Below are positions 1 to 11,529 of a DNA stretch of 64,000 nucleotides, piece by piece. Source of the DNA: Mangrovibacter yixingensis (GTDB taxonomy: Bacteria; Pseudomonadota; Gammaproteobacteria; Enterobacterales; Enterobacteriaceae); NCBI RefSeq assembly GCF_020523985.1, contig NZ_JAIVKM010000001.1:1054001-1118000 (forward strand), read 5' to 3'. Position numbers and translations under genes: made by a program. The notes beneath the pieces are model-generated. The model was not told the origin of the DNA. It made no database searches and was given only the letters and a program-made list of their open reading frames with translations. How positions within the stretch are numbered: the first letter of the stretch is position 1; the number at the start of each line of letters is the position of its first letter.

Positions 1-1585
<1,585 letters not shown>

Positions 1586-1628
1586 TTATGGTGAGTTTGG
1601 GCGAAACAAGACATAACAGGCGACAACC

Positions 1629-1644
1629 TGTCGTGCTGTGAACA
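1629..1644. promoter_or_regulatory. NifA upstream activator site for nifJ
   Basis: Perfect TGT-N10-ACA (TGTCGTGCTGTGAACA). It is about 150 bases upstream of the inferred nifJ start, the usual range for a NifA enhancer looping to a sigma-54 promoter. A separate site at 1815-1830 serves nifH. Confidence 0.75.
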
Positions 1645-1814
1645 ATCTGTGGGGTTTATCTCCTGATGTGGGTGGCCTGCAGCCATTTACCTTGAAAACA
1701 GGGTGCGGTGCATAAACTTTGTTAGCCTGCCACGCAATATTCCCTTCTCTATTACCGCGTATTTTTCCAACCGGGATCACATTGTGCCAGTGAGATTGCG
1801 CGCGCTGTCCACTT

Positions 1815-1830
1815 TGTCTTATTTACCACA
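1815..1830. promoter_or_regulatory. NifA upstream activator site for nifH
   Basis: Perfect TGT-N10-ACA (TGTCTTATTTACCACA), centred about 140 bases upstream of the inferred nifH transcription start. This matches the position of the Klebsiella nifH enhancer. Confidence 0.85.
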
Positions 1831-1896
1831 ACATACCTGACAATTGGTTCGGAGTTTGTCTTGTCTGCTGCGTAAATGTGACACAAGCGTACATAA

Positions 1897-2877
<981 letters not shown>

Positions 2878-2939
2878 GTCCATTTCACCTGCGGCGCAGG
2901 CTGTCTAAGGTCTGCAGCCGCGGAGATGAGGAGTAGAAC

Positions 2940-4388
2940 ATGTCAAGCACACTGACAGAGCAACATCAGGCGATTGTCGAGGAAGTCCTGGAAGTCTTCC
3001 CCGAGAAAACGCGTAAAGAACGCAGAAAACACATTATGTCCACCGACCAGGAAATGGAGTCTGTTGGCAAATGTATTATTTCTAACCGTAAATCCCAGCC
3101 AGGGGTAATGACGGTGCGTGGCTGCTCTTACGCAGGCTCCAAAGGCGTGGTCTTTGGGCCAATCAAAGATATGGCACACATTTCTCATGGGCCTGTTGGT
3201 TGTGGGCAGTATTCCCGTGCCGGACGCCGGAACTACTACACCGGTATGAGCGGTATCGACAGCTTTGGGACAGTGAACTTCACCACCGATTTTCAAGAGC
3301 GTGACATCGTGTTCGGTGGGGATAAAAAACTCGATAAAGTCATCGACGAAATCGAAATGCTGTTCCCGCTGACCAAAGGTATCAGTATTCAGTCTGAATG
3401 CCCGGTCGGGTTAATCGGCGACAACATTGAAGCCGTAGCCAATGCCAGCCGCAAAAAAATTGGCAAGCCGATTATCCCAGTGCGTTGTGAAGGGTTCCGT
3501 GGGGTATCCCAGTCTTTAGGGCACCATATTGCGAATGACGTCATTCGTGACTGGATCCTGGATAATCGCAAAGACCAGCCGTTTGAATCCACGCCTTACG
3601 ATATCGCGATTATTGGTGATTACAACATCGGTGGGGATGCCTGGTCGTCACGTATTTTGCTTGAAGAAATTGGCCTGCGGGTTGTTGCTCAGTGGTCAGG
3701 TGATGGCACATTGATTGAAATGGAAAACACGCCACGGGTGAAACTTAACCTCGTGCACTGCTACCGTTCCATGAACTACATCGCACGCCATATGGAAGAG
3801 CAGAACAACATTCCGTGGATGGAATATAACTTCTTTGGCCCGACCAAAATCGCTGAATCATTGCGCAAAATCGCTGCTCAGTTTGACGAAACTATCCAGC
3901 AAAAAGCAGAAGAGGTGATTGCCCGTCATCAGGTCATGGCAGACACCATTATTGCCAAATACCGGCCACGGCTGGAAGGGCTCAAGGTGTTGCTCTATAT
4001 CGGTGGTTTGCGTTCCCGCCATGTGATTGGGGCTTATGAAGATCTGGGTATGGAAATCATTGGTGCCGGGTTCGAATTTGCCCACAACGATGACTACGAC
4101 CGCACATTACCAGAGCTGAAAACAGGCACATTGCTGTTTGATGATGCGAGCAGTTACGAGCTGGAAGAGTTCGTGAAAGCGCTCAAGCCTGACCTGGTTG
4201 CTGCTGGTATTAAAGAAAAATACATTTTCCAGAAAATGGGCATGCCTTTCCGCCAAATGCACTCGTGGGATTACTCCGGCCCGTATCACGGCTATGACGG
4301 CTTTGCCATTTTTGCCCGTGACATGGACATGACCTTGAATAATCCGAGCTGGAGCGCCCTGACGGCACCCTGGTTAAAAACCGCCTGA
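2940..4388 (+). CDS. nifD: NifD, nitrogenase MoFe protein alpha chain
   Basis: Alpha subunit of the MoFe protein, which carries FeMo-cofactor and shares the P-cluster with NifK. The 482 residues match the enterobacterial length. All metal ligands can be placed: P-cluster C62, C88 and C154, FeMo-co C274, and H441 in [13 protein letters not shown]. An AGGAG ribosome site precedes the ATG. It lies 62 bases after nifH in the same operon. Nothing in the frame suggests inactivation. Confidence 0.98.
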   Translation: MSSTLTEQHQAIVEEVLEVFPEKTRKERRKHIMSTDQEMESVGKCIISNRKSQPGVMTVRGCSYAGSKGVVFGPIKDMAHISHGPVGCGQYSRAGRRNYYTGMSGIDSFGTVNFTTDFQERDIVFGGDKKLDKVIDEIEMLFPLTKGISIQSECPVGLIGDNIEAVANASRKKIGKPIIPVRCEGFRGVSQSLGHHIANDVIRDWILDNRKDQPFESTPYDIAIIGDYNIGGDAWSSRILLEEIGLRVVAQWSGDGTLIEMENTPRVKLNLVHCYRSMNYIARHMEEQNNIPWMEYNFFGPTKIAESLRKIAAQFDETIQQKAEEVIARHQVMADTIIAKYRPRLEGLKVLLYIGGLRSRHVIGAYEDLGMEIIGAGFEFAHNDDYDRTLPELKTGTLLFDDASSYELEEFVKALKPDLVAAGIKEKYIFQKMGMPFRQMHSWDYSGPYHGYDGFAIFARDMDMTLNNPSWSALTAPWLKTA

Positions 4389-4443
4389 ATTATCCTGATG
4401 ACCCGTCAGTTCACAGATTTGTGGCGCGGGAGGAGCGAAAAAA

Positions 4444-6009
4444 ATGAGTCAATCTGCTGATAACATTCAGCCCTGCTACCCCTTGTTCGAGCAGGATGAA
4501 TACCAAGATTTGTTCCGGAGCAAACGGGCCCTCGAAGAAGGCCATGACCAAAAACGTGTCCAGGAAGTCTTTGAGTGGACTACCACTCAGGAATACCAGG
4601 ATCTTAATTTCAAACGCGAAGCCCTGACCGTTGACCCGGCCAAAGCCTGCCAGCCATTAGGTGCAGTGCTGTGTTCTCTGGGTTTTAGCAATACCTTGCC
4701 TTATGTGCATGGTTCGCAGGGCTGCGTGGCATATTTCCGGACCTACTTCAGCCGCCATTTTAAAGAACCTATTGCCTGTGTATCGGATTCGATGACCGAA
4801 GATGCAGCGGTGTTCGGTGGCAATAACAACATGAACAGCGGATTGGAAAATGCGGCTGCATTGTACAAACCAGAAATGATAGCTGTATCAACGACCTGTA
4901 TGGCGGAAGTTATCGGTGATGACCTCCACGCGTTTATCGGTAATGCGAAAAAAGATGGCCATGTTCCTGAAGATATGCCTATTCCCTTTGCCCATACGCC
5001 GAGCTTTATCGGCAGCCATGTGACGGGCTGGGACAACATGTTTGAAGGTGTTGCTAAAACGCTGAACGACCCGAATAAACCTGCAGCACCAGGAACGCGC
5101 CAAAAACTGAATGTGGTAACCGGTTTTGAAACCTATTTGGGCAACTACCGGGTTATTAAACGCATGATGGCGCAAATGGGCGTAGCTTGCAGCATTTTGT
5201 CAGACCCGTCTGAAGTGCTGGATACCCCGGCAGATGGCCACTACCGCATGTATGCGGGCGGCACCAGTCAACAGGAAATGCGTGAAGCAGGTGATGCTAT
5301 CGACACGCTGTTGTTGCAACCCTGGCACCTGACTAAAACCAAAAAAGTGGTTCAGGAGTTGTGGAACCAACCTGCAACAGATGTTGCGGTTCCTATTGGC
5401 CTTGATGCGACAGATAAACTGCTGATGACCATCAGCTCGCTGACAGGGAAACCTATCGCCGACAGTCTGACACAAGAGCGTGGCCGGTTAGTCGATATGA
5501 TGATTGACTCGCACACCTGGCTGCATGGTAAACGCTTCGCACTGTATGGCGACCCGGATTTCCTGATGGGGATGACTCAGTTTTTAATGGAACTTGGCTG
5601 TGAACCCACCACCGTTTTGTGCCACAACGGTAACAAACGCTGGATGAAAGCCATGAAAAAAATACTGGCAGACTCCCCTTACGGGCAGGAAGCTGAAGTG
5701 TATATCAACTGCGACTTGTGGCATTTCCGCTCATTGATGTTCACCAACAAGCCTGACTTTATGATTGGTAACTCCTACGGCAAGTTCATTCAGCGCGATA
5801 CATTGGCAAAAGGTGAGCAGTTTGAAGTGCCTTTGATTCGCCTGGGCTTCCCGATATTTGACCGTCATCATTTACACCGCCAGGCAACCTGGGGCTACGA
5901 AGGTGCTATGACCATCCTGACAACGCTGGTCAATGCCGTCCTCGAAAAACTCGACAGGGACACCATGAAACTCGGCAAAACTGACTACAACTTTGACCTG
6001 ATTCGTTAA
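4444..6009 (+). CDS. nifK: NifK, nitrogenase MoFe protein beta chain
   Basis: Beta subunit of the MoFe protein. The 521 residues are near the Klebsiella NifK length. The three P-cluster cysteines are at C69 (KACQPLG), C94 (GSQGCVAY) and C152 (TTCMAE). A GGAGGAG-like ribosome site is 9 bases before the ATG. It is followed by a strong hairpin at 6031-6051 and then nifT, so the structural genes are separated from the accessory genes of the same operon by RNA structure. Confidence 0.98.
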   Translation: MSQSADNIQPCYPLFEQDEYQDLFRSKRALEEGHDQKRVQEVFEWTTTQEYQDLNFKREALTVDPAKACQPLGAVLCSLGFSNTLPYVHGSQGCVAYFRTYFSRHFKEPIACVSDSMTEDAAVFGGNNNMNSGLENAAALYKPEMIAVSTTCMAEVIGDDLHAFIGNAKKDGHVPEDMPIPFAHTPSFIGSHVTGWDNMFEGVAKTLNDPNKPAAPGTRQKLNVVTGFETYLGNYRVIKRMMAQMGVACSILSDPSEVLDTPADGHYRMYAGGTSQQEMREAGDAIDTLLLQPWHLTKTKKVVQELWNQPATDVAVPIGLDATDKLLMTISSLTGKPIADSLTQERGRLVDMMIDSHTWLHGKRFALYGDPDFLMGMTQFLMELGCEPTTVLCHNGNKRWMKAMKKILADSPYGQEAEVYINCDLWHFRSLMFTNKPDFMIGNSYGKFIQRDTLAKGEQFEVPLIRLGFPIFDRHHLHRQATWGYEGAMTILTTLVNAVLEKLDRDTMKLGKTDYNFDLIR

Positions 6010-6030
6010 TGGTTTATGTCGCTGATCAAA

Positions 6031-6051
6031 GACCCGACGTTTTGTCGGGTC
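6031..6051 (+). terminator. Hairpin between nifK and nifT
   Basis: GACCCGAC-gtttt-GTCGGGTC is a perfect 8-bp stem with a 5-base loop, 22 bases after the nifK stop. No T-run follows, so it is more likely an mRNA-stabilising or attenuating structure than a full terminator. The nifT ribosome site follows immediately. Confidence 0.6.
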
Positions 6052-6072
6052 TCATAATGAGGAGGATGCCCT

Positions 6073-6288
6073 GTGCCAATGGTGATTTTTCGTCAGCGCG
6101 AACAGGCGCTGTATTGCTACATTGCAAAACTTGATCTTGAAGCCAAAGTGACTGCAATCGAGTTTGATAAGCATGATCACTGGGGCGGCCGGATTGAGCT
6201 GGAAGGCGGCCGGGCATATCACGTCCACCCGCAGGTACCCAGACCCGTTTTCCCTGTTTCACTTCGGGCCACACGTGCTGCGTTATAA
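6073..6288 (+). CDS. nifT: NifT/FixU family protein
   Basis: Small nif-cluster protein of 71 residues whose exact role is unsettled; the family is associated with nitrogenase maturation. It starts with GTG at 6073, placed by the GAGGAGG ribosome site just upstream and by the family start (MPxVIFR). Conserved blocks WGG, YxVHPQ and RPVFPxSLRATR are present. It is the fourth gene of the nifH operon and sits 14 bases before nifY. Confidence 0.92.
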   Translation: MPMVIFRQREQALYCYIAKLDLEAKVTAIEFDKHDHWGGRIELEGGRAYHVHPQVPRPVFPVSLRATRAAL

Positions 6289-6301
6289 CAGGAGCAAGAC
6301 A

Positions 6302-6961
6302 ATGTCCAGTGATGATGAACTGTTCTGGCGTCTGTTTGCACTGATTCAGGTGCTGCCAGAGCTTCCCCCTAAGCAAGTGATTAGCTGGCTGGGTGGCGAT
6401 AAAGCACAATCGTCCTCGTTAGGCTGGCTGGAAGGGCTGTCCATTTCGCAACTGGAAGCCACCTATCCTGGTGATGCTGACTGCATGACGTTTGCCCGCT
6501 GGCAACAGGTCTCGGCCTGTTTGCACGGTGAATTACCTGAACATTTAAGTGTTGTGCCGGCAACTCACCGGCCAGCGCAAATTCAGGCGGCGTTTGCCTC
6601 TCAGGATGGTCTCAATATTGATGGTCATTTTGGTCAGTGCCGGTTGTTCTTTATCTATGGTTTTGATGAAGACGGTTACTGGTTAACCGGACTGCGGCGT
6701 TTCGCCGCTGTTGCGGACCAGGAAGACAACGAAACCCGGGCAAGGCTGGTGGACGATTGCCAGTTGCTGTTTTGTGAAGCAATAGGCGGGCCAGCGGCGG
6801 CAAGGCTGATTCGCTATAACATCCATCCCATGAAAGTTACCGCCGGAACCACTATAGAAGATCAATGCCAGAGTGTGCTGCAAATGTTGACCAGCAGCCT
6901 TCCACCCTGGCTGGCACGTCGCCTTGGTCGGGATAACCCGCTGGAGCAACGTGTTTTCTGA
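6302..6961 (+). CDS. nifY: NifY, nitrogenase cofactor-insertion accessory protein
   Basis: Binds apo-MoFe protein and/or FeMo-co and helps cofactor insertion. The ATG at 6302 has an AGGAG site and gives 219 residues, near the Klebsiella NifY length. The N-terminal part is NifY-specific. The C-terminal part carries the NifX/NifB-type cofactor-binding fold, with SQDGLNIDGHFGQCRLFFIY and a later CEAIGGPAAARLIR block. It is the last gene of nifHDKTY, with a terminator at 7092. Confidence 0.93.
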   Translation: MSSDDELFWRLFALIQVLPELPPKQVISWLGGDKAQSSSLGWLEGLSISQLEATYPGDADCMTFARWQQVSACLHGELPEHLSVVPATHRPAQIQAAFASQDGLNIDGHFGQCRLFFIYGFDEDGYWLTGLRRFAAVADQEDNETRARLVDDCQLLFCEAIGGPAAARLIRYNIHPMKVTAGTTIEDQCQSVLQMLTSSLPPWLARRLGRDNPLEQRVF

Positions 6962-7091
6962 TAACGGCAACAATGAAGTCATAAAGATAAGTTCGGCAAA
7001 AAATCATTGCTTCTGGCAATGGATAAGCGGCTAAAAACCGCACGGTGTCACCGCCAGGTGCACCAAAAGTAGTACGTGATTCACACACTTC

Positions 7092-7118
7092 GGCGACAGA
7101 CACTGTCGCCATTTTTTT
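7092..7118 (+). terminator. Rho-independent terminator of nifHDKTY
   Basis: GGCGACAG-aca-CTGTCGCC is a perfect 8-bp stem followed by a run of seven T after one A. It lies 130 bases after nifY and just before the nifE regulatory sites, separating the two operons. Confidence 0.85.
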
Positions 7119-7135
7119 GTGATGTCCATTCCTTT

Positions 7136-7151
7136 TGTTATAAATCCTACA
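7136..7151. promoter_or_regulatory. NifA upstream activator site for nifE
   Basis: Perfect TGT-N10-ACA (TGTTATAAATCCTACA). It is centred only about 67 bases upstream of the inferred start, nearer than the 110-150 bases at the other nif promoters here. No other match exists in the nifY-nifE gap. Confidence 0.65.
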
Positions 7152-7184
7152 AAATAAAAACAATAAAAATCAATAAGTTGATAA

Positions 7185-7200
7185 TGGAATGACTATTGCA
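7185..7200 (+). promoter_or_regulatory. Sigma-54 promoter of nifENX
   Basis: TGGAATGACTATTGCA has GG-N10-GC spacing and a perfect TTGCA -12 half. It covers an in-frame ATG at 7189, which therefore cannot be the nifE translation start. Confidence 0.78.
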
Positions 7201-7239
7201 CCTTACTTGTTACTGGGCCAACAACAAGGTGAGACTGCA

Positions 7240-8616
7240 ATGAAAGGTAATGAAATACTGGCATTACTTGATGAACCTGCCTGTGAACATAACCACAAGC
7301 AGAAAATGGGATGCAGCGCACCCAAGCCCGGTGCGACTGTTGGCGGTTGCGCCTTTGATGGCGCCCAAATCACACTCTTACCTCTTGCTGATGTTGCGCA
7401 TCTTGTCCATGGGCCAATCGGTTGTGCGGGTAGTTCATGGGATAACCGTGGGAGTCAAAGCTCTGGCCCGGATATCAATCGGCTGGGATTTACTACAGAC
7501 CTGAGCGAGCAGGATGTCATCATGGGCCGTGGAGAACGGCGTCTGTTCCATGCAGTAAGGCATATTGTGGAGCATTACCATCCGGCAGCCGTATTTATTT
7601 ACAACACCTGCGTACCGGCAATGGAAGGGGATGACATTGAGGCGGTTTGCCGGGCGGCAGAGCAGGATACCGGAACGCCCGTCGTGTGCGTTGATGCCGC
7701 CGGTTTCTACGGCAATAAAAACCTTGGTAACCGCATTGCTGGTGAAGTGCTGGTGAAAAAAGTGATAGGTCAGCGCGAGCCAGCGCCCTGGCCTGAGACC
7801 AGCCAGGTTGCGCCAGAACACCGCCATGATATTGGGTTGATTGGTGAGTTTAATATCGCCGGGGAGTTTTGGCAGGTACAACCTTTGTTGGATGAACTGG
7901 GTATTCGGGTTCTTGCCAGCCTCTCCGGGGACGGACGCTTCCAGGAAATCCAGACTATGCACCGTGCACAAGCGAACATGTTGGTTTGTTCTCGTGCGCT
8001 TATTAACGTAGCCCGCCTGTTGCAAGAGCGTTACCAGATACCCTGGTTTGAAGGCAGTTTTTATGGCATCCGGGCGATGCGTGATTCACTGCTCAAACTG
8101 GCGTCCTTGCTCAACGATGAAGATTTACTCAAACGTACAGAAGCGGTCATTGCTCGCGAGGAAGCCTGGGTTGAACAGGCATTACAACCGTATCGTGCAC
8201 GCCTGGCTGGCCGAAAAGTCCTGCTCTACACCGGTGGTGTGAAATCCTGGTCAATCGTTTCGGCACTACAGGATTTAGGGATGCAGGTTGTGGCGACAGG
8301 GACACGAAAATCCACCGAAGAAGATAAGCAGCGTATTCGTGAATTGATGGGGGAAGACGCCATCATGCTCGAAGAGGGCAATGCGCGCACGCTGCTGGAT
8401 GTGGTGTACCGCTATAACGCCGACATGATGATTGCAGGCGGTCGCAACATGTATACCGCGTGGAAAGCCCGCCTGCCATTTCTGGATATCAACCAGGAAC
8501 GTGAACACGCCTATGCCGGTTATACCGGCCTGGTGGCAATGGCACAATCTTTGTGCCTGACGCTTGAAAGCCCTGTCTGGGCGCAATCCCATCAACGTGC
8601 GCCCTGGCTGGGCTAA
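7240..8616 (+). CDS. nifE: NifE, FeMo-cofactor scaffold subunit
   Basis: With NifN forms the NifD/NifK-like scaffold on which the NifB product is completed with molybdenum and homocitrate. The start at 7240 ([19 protein letters not shown]) matches Klebsiella NifE, follows an AAGGTGAG site and gives 458 residues. An upstream in-frame ATG at 7189 lies inside the sigma-54 promoter. Cluster-type cysteines are visible in [19 protein letters not shown] and [13 protein letters not shown]. It is the first gene of nifENX, 9 bases before nifN. Confidence 0.96.
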   Translation: MKGNEILALLDEPACEHNHKQKMGCSAPKPGATVGGCAFDGAQITLLPLADVAHLVHGPIGCAGSSWDNRGSQSSGPDINRLGFTTDLSEQDVIMGRGERRLFHAVRHIVEHYHPAAVFIYNTCVPAMEGDDIEAVCRAAEQDTGTPVVCVDAAGFYGNKNLGNRIAGEVLVKKVIGQREPAPWPETSQVAPEHRHDIGLIGEFNIAGEFWQVQPLLDELGIRVLASLSGDGRFQEIQTMHRAQANMLVCSRALINVARLLQERYQIPWFEGSFYGIRAMRDSLLKLASLLNDEDLLKRTEAVIAREEAWVEQALQPYRARLAGRKVLLYTGGVKSWSIVSALQDLGMQVVATGTRKSTEEDKQRIRELMGEDAIMLEEGNARTLLDVVYRYNADMMIAGGRNMYTAWKARLPFLDINQEREHAYAGYTGLVAMAQSLCLTLESPVWAQSHQRAPWLG

Positions 8617-8625
8617 GGCTGTGTT

Positions 8626-10011
8626 ATGGCAACCGTAATTCGTAATCAAAAACCGCTGGCAACCAGCCCAATAAAAAGTGGGCAACCTTTGGGGGCTATT
8701 CTGGCAAGCCTTGGCCTGGAACATGCCATGCCGCTGGTTCACGGCGCCCAGGGATGTAGCTCTTTTGCCAAAGTGTTTTTTATCCAACATTTCCGTGAAC
8801 CTGTTCCTATTCAGTCAACCGCGATGGACCCGACGACTACCGTCATGGGGTCTGACGAAAATATTGTCACGGCACTGACTACGTTATGCGGGAAACATTC
8901 GCCGGGCATTATTGTTGTGATAAGTACTGGATTGTCAGAAGCGCAGGGCGCTGATTTATCGCGGGCAATTGGGCAATTTCGGGAAACAGAGACGCGTTTT
9001 AAATCTGTCGCAATACTCACAGTGAATACGCCAGATTTTTACGGCTCGCTGGAAAATGGGTTTAGTACGCTGGTGGAGCAGGTTATCACCCAATGGGTGC
9101 CCGCTGAACCGCAACCACGGCAGCGGAACAAGCGCGTGAATATTTTACTGAGCCACAGTACAACTCCTGGCGATATCGAACTGATTCGCACCTATGTAGA
9201 AGCTTTTGGTCTGCAGCCTGTCATCCTGCCGGATTTGTCGATGTCGATGGACGGCCACCTGGCACTGGGAGATTTTACACCAGTCAGCCAGGGGGGCACG
9301 GCGCTGCGGGCGATAGAGCGAATGGGCCAAAGCATGGGCACCGTCGTGATAGGCGGATCATTGAGCCGGGCAGCAAGCCTGATGCAACAACGCAGCCGCG
9401 GCGATGTTCTGGCATTGCCGCATTTAATGACACTTGCCGAAGTCGATAAGTTTATCAGCTATTTGCACCAGCTTTCCGGCCATGATGTGCCTGACTGGAT
9501 AACCCGCCAGCGCGGGCAACTGCAGGATGCCATGATTGACTGCCATTTGTGGCTTCAGGGGCGGCATATCGCGCTGGCAGGCGAAAGTGATGTGCTGTCT
9601 GCCTGGAGCGATTTTGCAGTTAGCCAGGGCATGGTTCCCGGCCCGGTTATTGCAGCCACCAATCAACAGGGGTTGGCAACACTGCCCGTTGACCAGGTAA
9701 AAATTGGTGACCTGGAGGATATGGAGAACATGCTGGCGTCCGTTCCGGCTGATTTATTGGTGTGTAATTCTCACGGAGCCGACCTGGCACAGCGCATGAA
9801 AATCCCGCTGATTCGTGCCGGTTTCCCCATTTATGACCAGATAGGCACGTTCCGACGTATGCGTCAGGGCTATGCCGGTATCCGCGATACATTATTTGAA
9901 CTGGCGAATCTGATGCAGGAACGCCATCACCACACGCCAGTATGGCGCTCTCCTCTGAAACAACAATTTGCCGGCTCAGCCGATAAGGAGCAGGTCCATG
10001 CATCCTGTTAA
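8626..10011 (+). CDS. nifN: NifN, FeMo-cofactor scaffold subunit
   Basis: Partner of NifE in the scaffold complex and homologous to NifK. The 461 residues equal the Klebsiella length. The block PLVHGAQGCSSFAKVFF with its cysteine, and STAMDPTTTVMG, are typical. It is co-transcribed with nifE. Its 3' end overlaps nifX by 14 bases, suggesting coupled translation. The C-terminus (about the last 25 residues) is less conserved. Confidence 0.95.
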   Translation: MATVIRNQKPLATSPIKSGQPLGAILASLGLEHAMPLVHGAQGCSSFAKVFFIQHFREPVPIQSTAMDPTTTVMGSDENIVTALTTLCGKHSPGIIVVISTGLSEAQGADLSRAIGQFRETETRFKSVAILTVNTPDFYGSLENGFSTLVEQVITQWVPAEPQPRQRNKRVNILLSHSTTPGDIELIRTYVEAFGLQPVILPDLSMSMDGHLALGDFTPVSQGGTALRAIERMGQSMGTVVIGGSLSRAASLMQQRSRGDVLALPHLMTLAEVDKFISYLHQLSGHDVPDWITRQRGQLQDAMIDCHLWLQGRHIALAGESDVLSAWSDFAVSQGMVPGPVIAATNQQGLATLPVDQVKIGDLEDMENMLASVPADLLVCNSHGADLAQRMKIPLIRAGFPIYDQIGTFRRMRQGYAGIRDTLFELANLMQERHHHTPVWRSPLKQQFAGSADKEQVHASC

Positions 10012-10462
10012 CCGTAATTTTCGTACTGTGTGCACCAGCGACTGGTCAATGCGTGTGGCATTCGCCAGTTCAGATTACCACCATGTTGACCAACATTTCG
10101 GTGCTACGCCAAGGATTGTGGTGTACGGCGTGCGTGAAGACCAGGTGACATTGTTAAAAGTGGTCGATTTCACCGTGGTATGTGGGCACCAGGAACAAAA
10201 ACTCAATAGCCGTATTGAAGCCCTGGAAGACTGTGTATCTCTCTACTGCGTGGCAATAGGTGATGTGGTATTTCGCCAGTTGTTGCAGGTGGGCGTAAGG
10301 GCGGTTCGTGTCAGCCCGGGAACGCCTATCGCTCAATTGCTGGAACAAATTCAGGCCTGTTGGGCGGAAAACGAACAACGTACTCAACGTCGCCAACGTG
10401 AACCAGACCGTTTCGAACGTCTGCTGCAAGAAACGCATTGGGAAGAAGATGCCAGTCAGTAG
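9998..10462 (+). CDS. nifX: NifX, FeMo-co precursor carrier
   Basis: Small carrier that binds NifB-co or VK-cluster between NifB and NifEN. The ATG at 9998 has an AAGGAG site and gives 154 residues (MHPVNRNF start as in Klebsiella). A frame start 30 bases earlier lies deep in nifN and lacks a ribosome site. The core SMRVAFASSDYHHVDQHFG matches the NifX/NifY/NifB-C family. The tail is Arg/Glu-rich and probably helical. Confidence 0.94.
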   Translation: MHPVNRNFRTVCTSDWSMRVAFASSDYHHVDQHFGATPRIVVYGVREDQVTLLKVVDFTVVCGHQEQKLNSRIEALEDCVSLYCVAIGDVVFRQLLQVGVRAVRVSPGTPIAQLLEQIQACWAENEQRTQRRQREPDRFERLLQETHWEEDASQ

Positions 10463-10477
10463 GGCTGATGTCATTTC

Positions 10478-10493
10478 TGTGACAAACCCGACA
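10478..10493. promoter_or_regulatory. NifA upstream activator site for nifU
   Basis: Perfect TGT-N10-ACA (TGTGACAAACCCGACA), about 108 bases upstream of the inferred nifU transcription start and just after the nifX stop. Confidence 0.78.
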
Positions 10494-10566
10494 TAAATGC
10501 CCACATTGCGGATTTACAAACTTGATGATTTTTACTTTTCTGATTGTTTTAAAAGAGTTTTTTATA

Positions 10567-10582
10567 TGGCATCGCATTTGCT
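10567..10582 (+). promoter_or_regulatory. Sigma-54 promoter of nifUSVWZM
   Basis: TGGCATCGCATTTGCT is a near-consensus -24/-12 element with GG-N10-GC. The expected transcript start is near 10593. Confidence 0.85.
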
Positions 10583-10663
10583 GATACTTAAAGCGCAGGC
10601 TGATAAAACACAGCAGGCGACATGACAACAACGGGGGCCAGTCCCCCTATTGGGAGCCAGGCT

Positions 10664-11500
10664 ATGTGGAATTACTCAGAGAAAGTGAAAGACCATTTTT
10701 TTAACCCGCGCAACGCCAAAGTCGTAGCAGATGCCAATGCAGTGGGGGATGTCGGCTCGCTGAGTTGTGGTGATGCATTGCGGCTGATGCTGCGGGTTGA
10801 TCCTGAAACGCGGGTCATTCTTGATGCCGGGTTTCAGACCTTTGGCTGCGGGAGTGCAATCGCGTCATCTTCCGCACTAACTGAACTGATTATTGGCCAT
10901 ACGCTGGAAGAGGCCGGGCAACTGACCAACCAACAAATTGCAGATTATCTTGATGGTTTACCGCCAGAAAAAATGCACTGTTCGGTTATGGGCCAGGAAG
11001 CATTGCGTGCGGCTATCGCCCAGTATAACGGTGAAACCCTTGAAGACGACCACGAAGAAGGTGCGCTTATCTGCAAATGTTTCGCGGTTGATGAAGGGCA
11101 AATCCGGCGTGCGGTACTTGCCAACGGGTTGACGACATTGCAGGAAGTTATCAACTACACCAAAGCGGGCGGGGGATGCACAGCGTGCCATGAAAAAATT
11201 GAACTGGCACTCGAACAAATTCTTAAAGACGCCCCGGCAGTTGCAACCCAGGCCGTTGCACCTGTTGCTGCAGGTAATGACCCTGCCTGGCAGGCAGTGG
11301 CAGACACTGTTGCGGAGTTACGGCCTTATATTCAGGCCGATGGCGGTGATATGTCACTGGTCAGTGTTGAAGGTAGCCAGGTGCGTGTTTGCCTGAGTGG
11401 TAGTTGTAGCGGCTGCATGATGACTGATATGACGTTGAGCTGGCTTCAGCAGAAGTTAGTTGAACGGATGGGATGCTACATGGAAGTGATCGCTGCCTGA
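10664..11500 (+). CDS. nifU: NifU, Fe-S cluster scaffold
   Basis: Scaffold that receives sulfur from NifS and donates [4Fe-4S] clusters to nitrogenase proteins. The start at 10664 ([17 protein letters not shown]) is chosen by family similarity and gives 278 residues; an in-frame ATG at 10622 is also downstream of the promoter. Three domains are seen: an IscU-like N-terminus with cysteines in [16 protein letters not shown] and KMHCSVMG; a central [2Fe-2S] region (ICKCF and GGGCTACHE); and a C-terminal Nfu domain with CSGCMM. It is first in nifUSVWZM. Confidence 0.95.
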   Translation: MWNYSEKVKDHFFNPRNAKVVADANAVGDVGSLSCGDALRLMLRVDPETRVILDAGFQTFGCGSAIASSSALTELIIGHTLEEAGQLTNQQIADYLDGLPPEKMHCSVMGQEALRAAIAQYNGETLEDDHEEGALICKCFAVDEGQIRRAVLANGLTTLQEVINYTKAGGGCTACHEKIELALEQILKDAPAVATQAVAPVAAGNDPAWQAVADTVAELRPYIQADGGDMSLVSVEGSQVRVCLSGSCSGCMMTDMTLSWLQQKLVERMGCYMEVIAA

Positions 11501-11529
11501 GCGTTTATTGACTGAGAGAGGAAGTCGGA

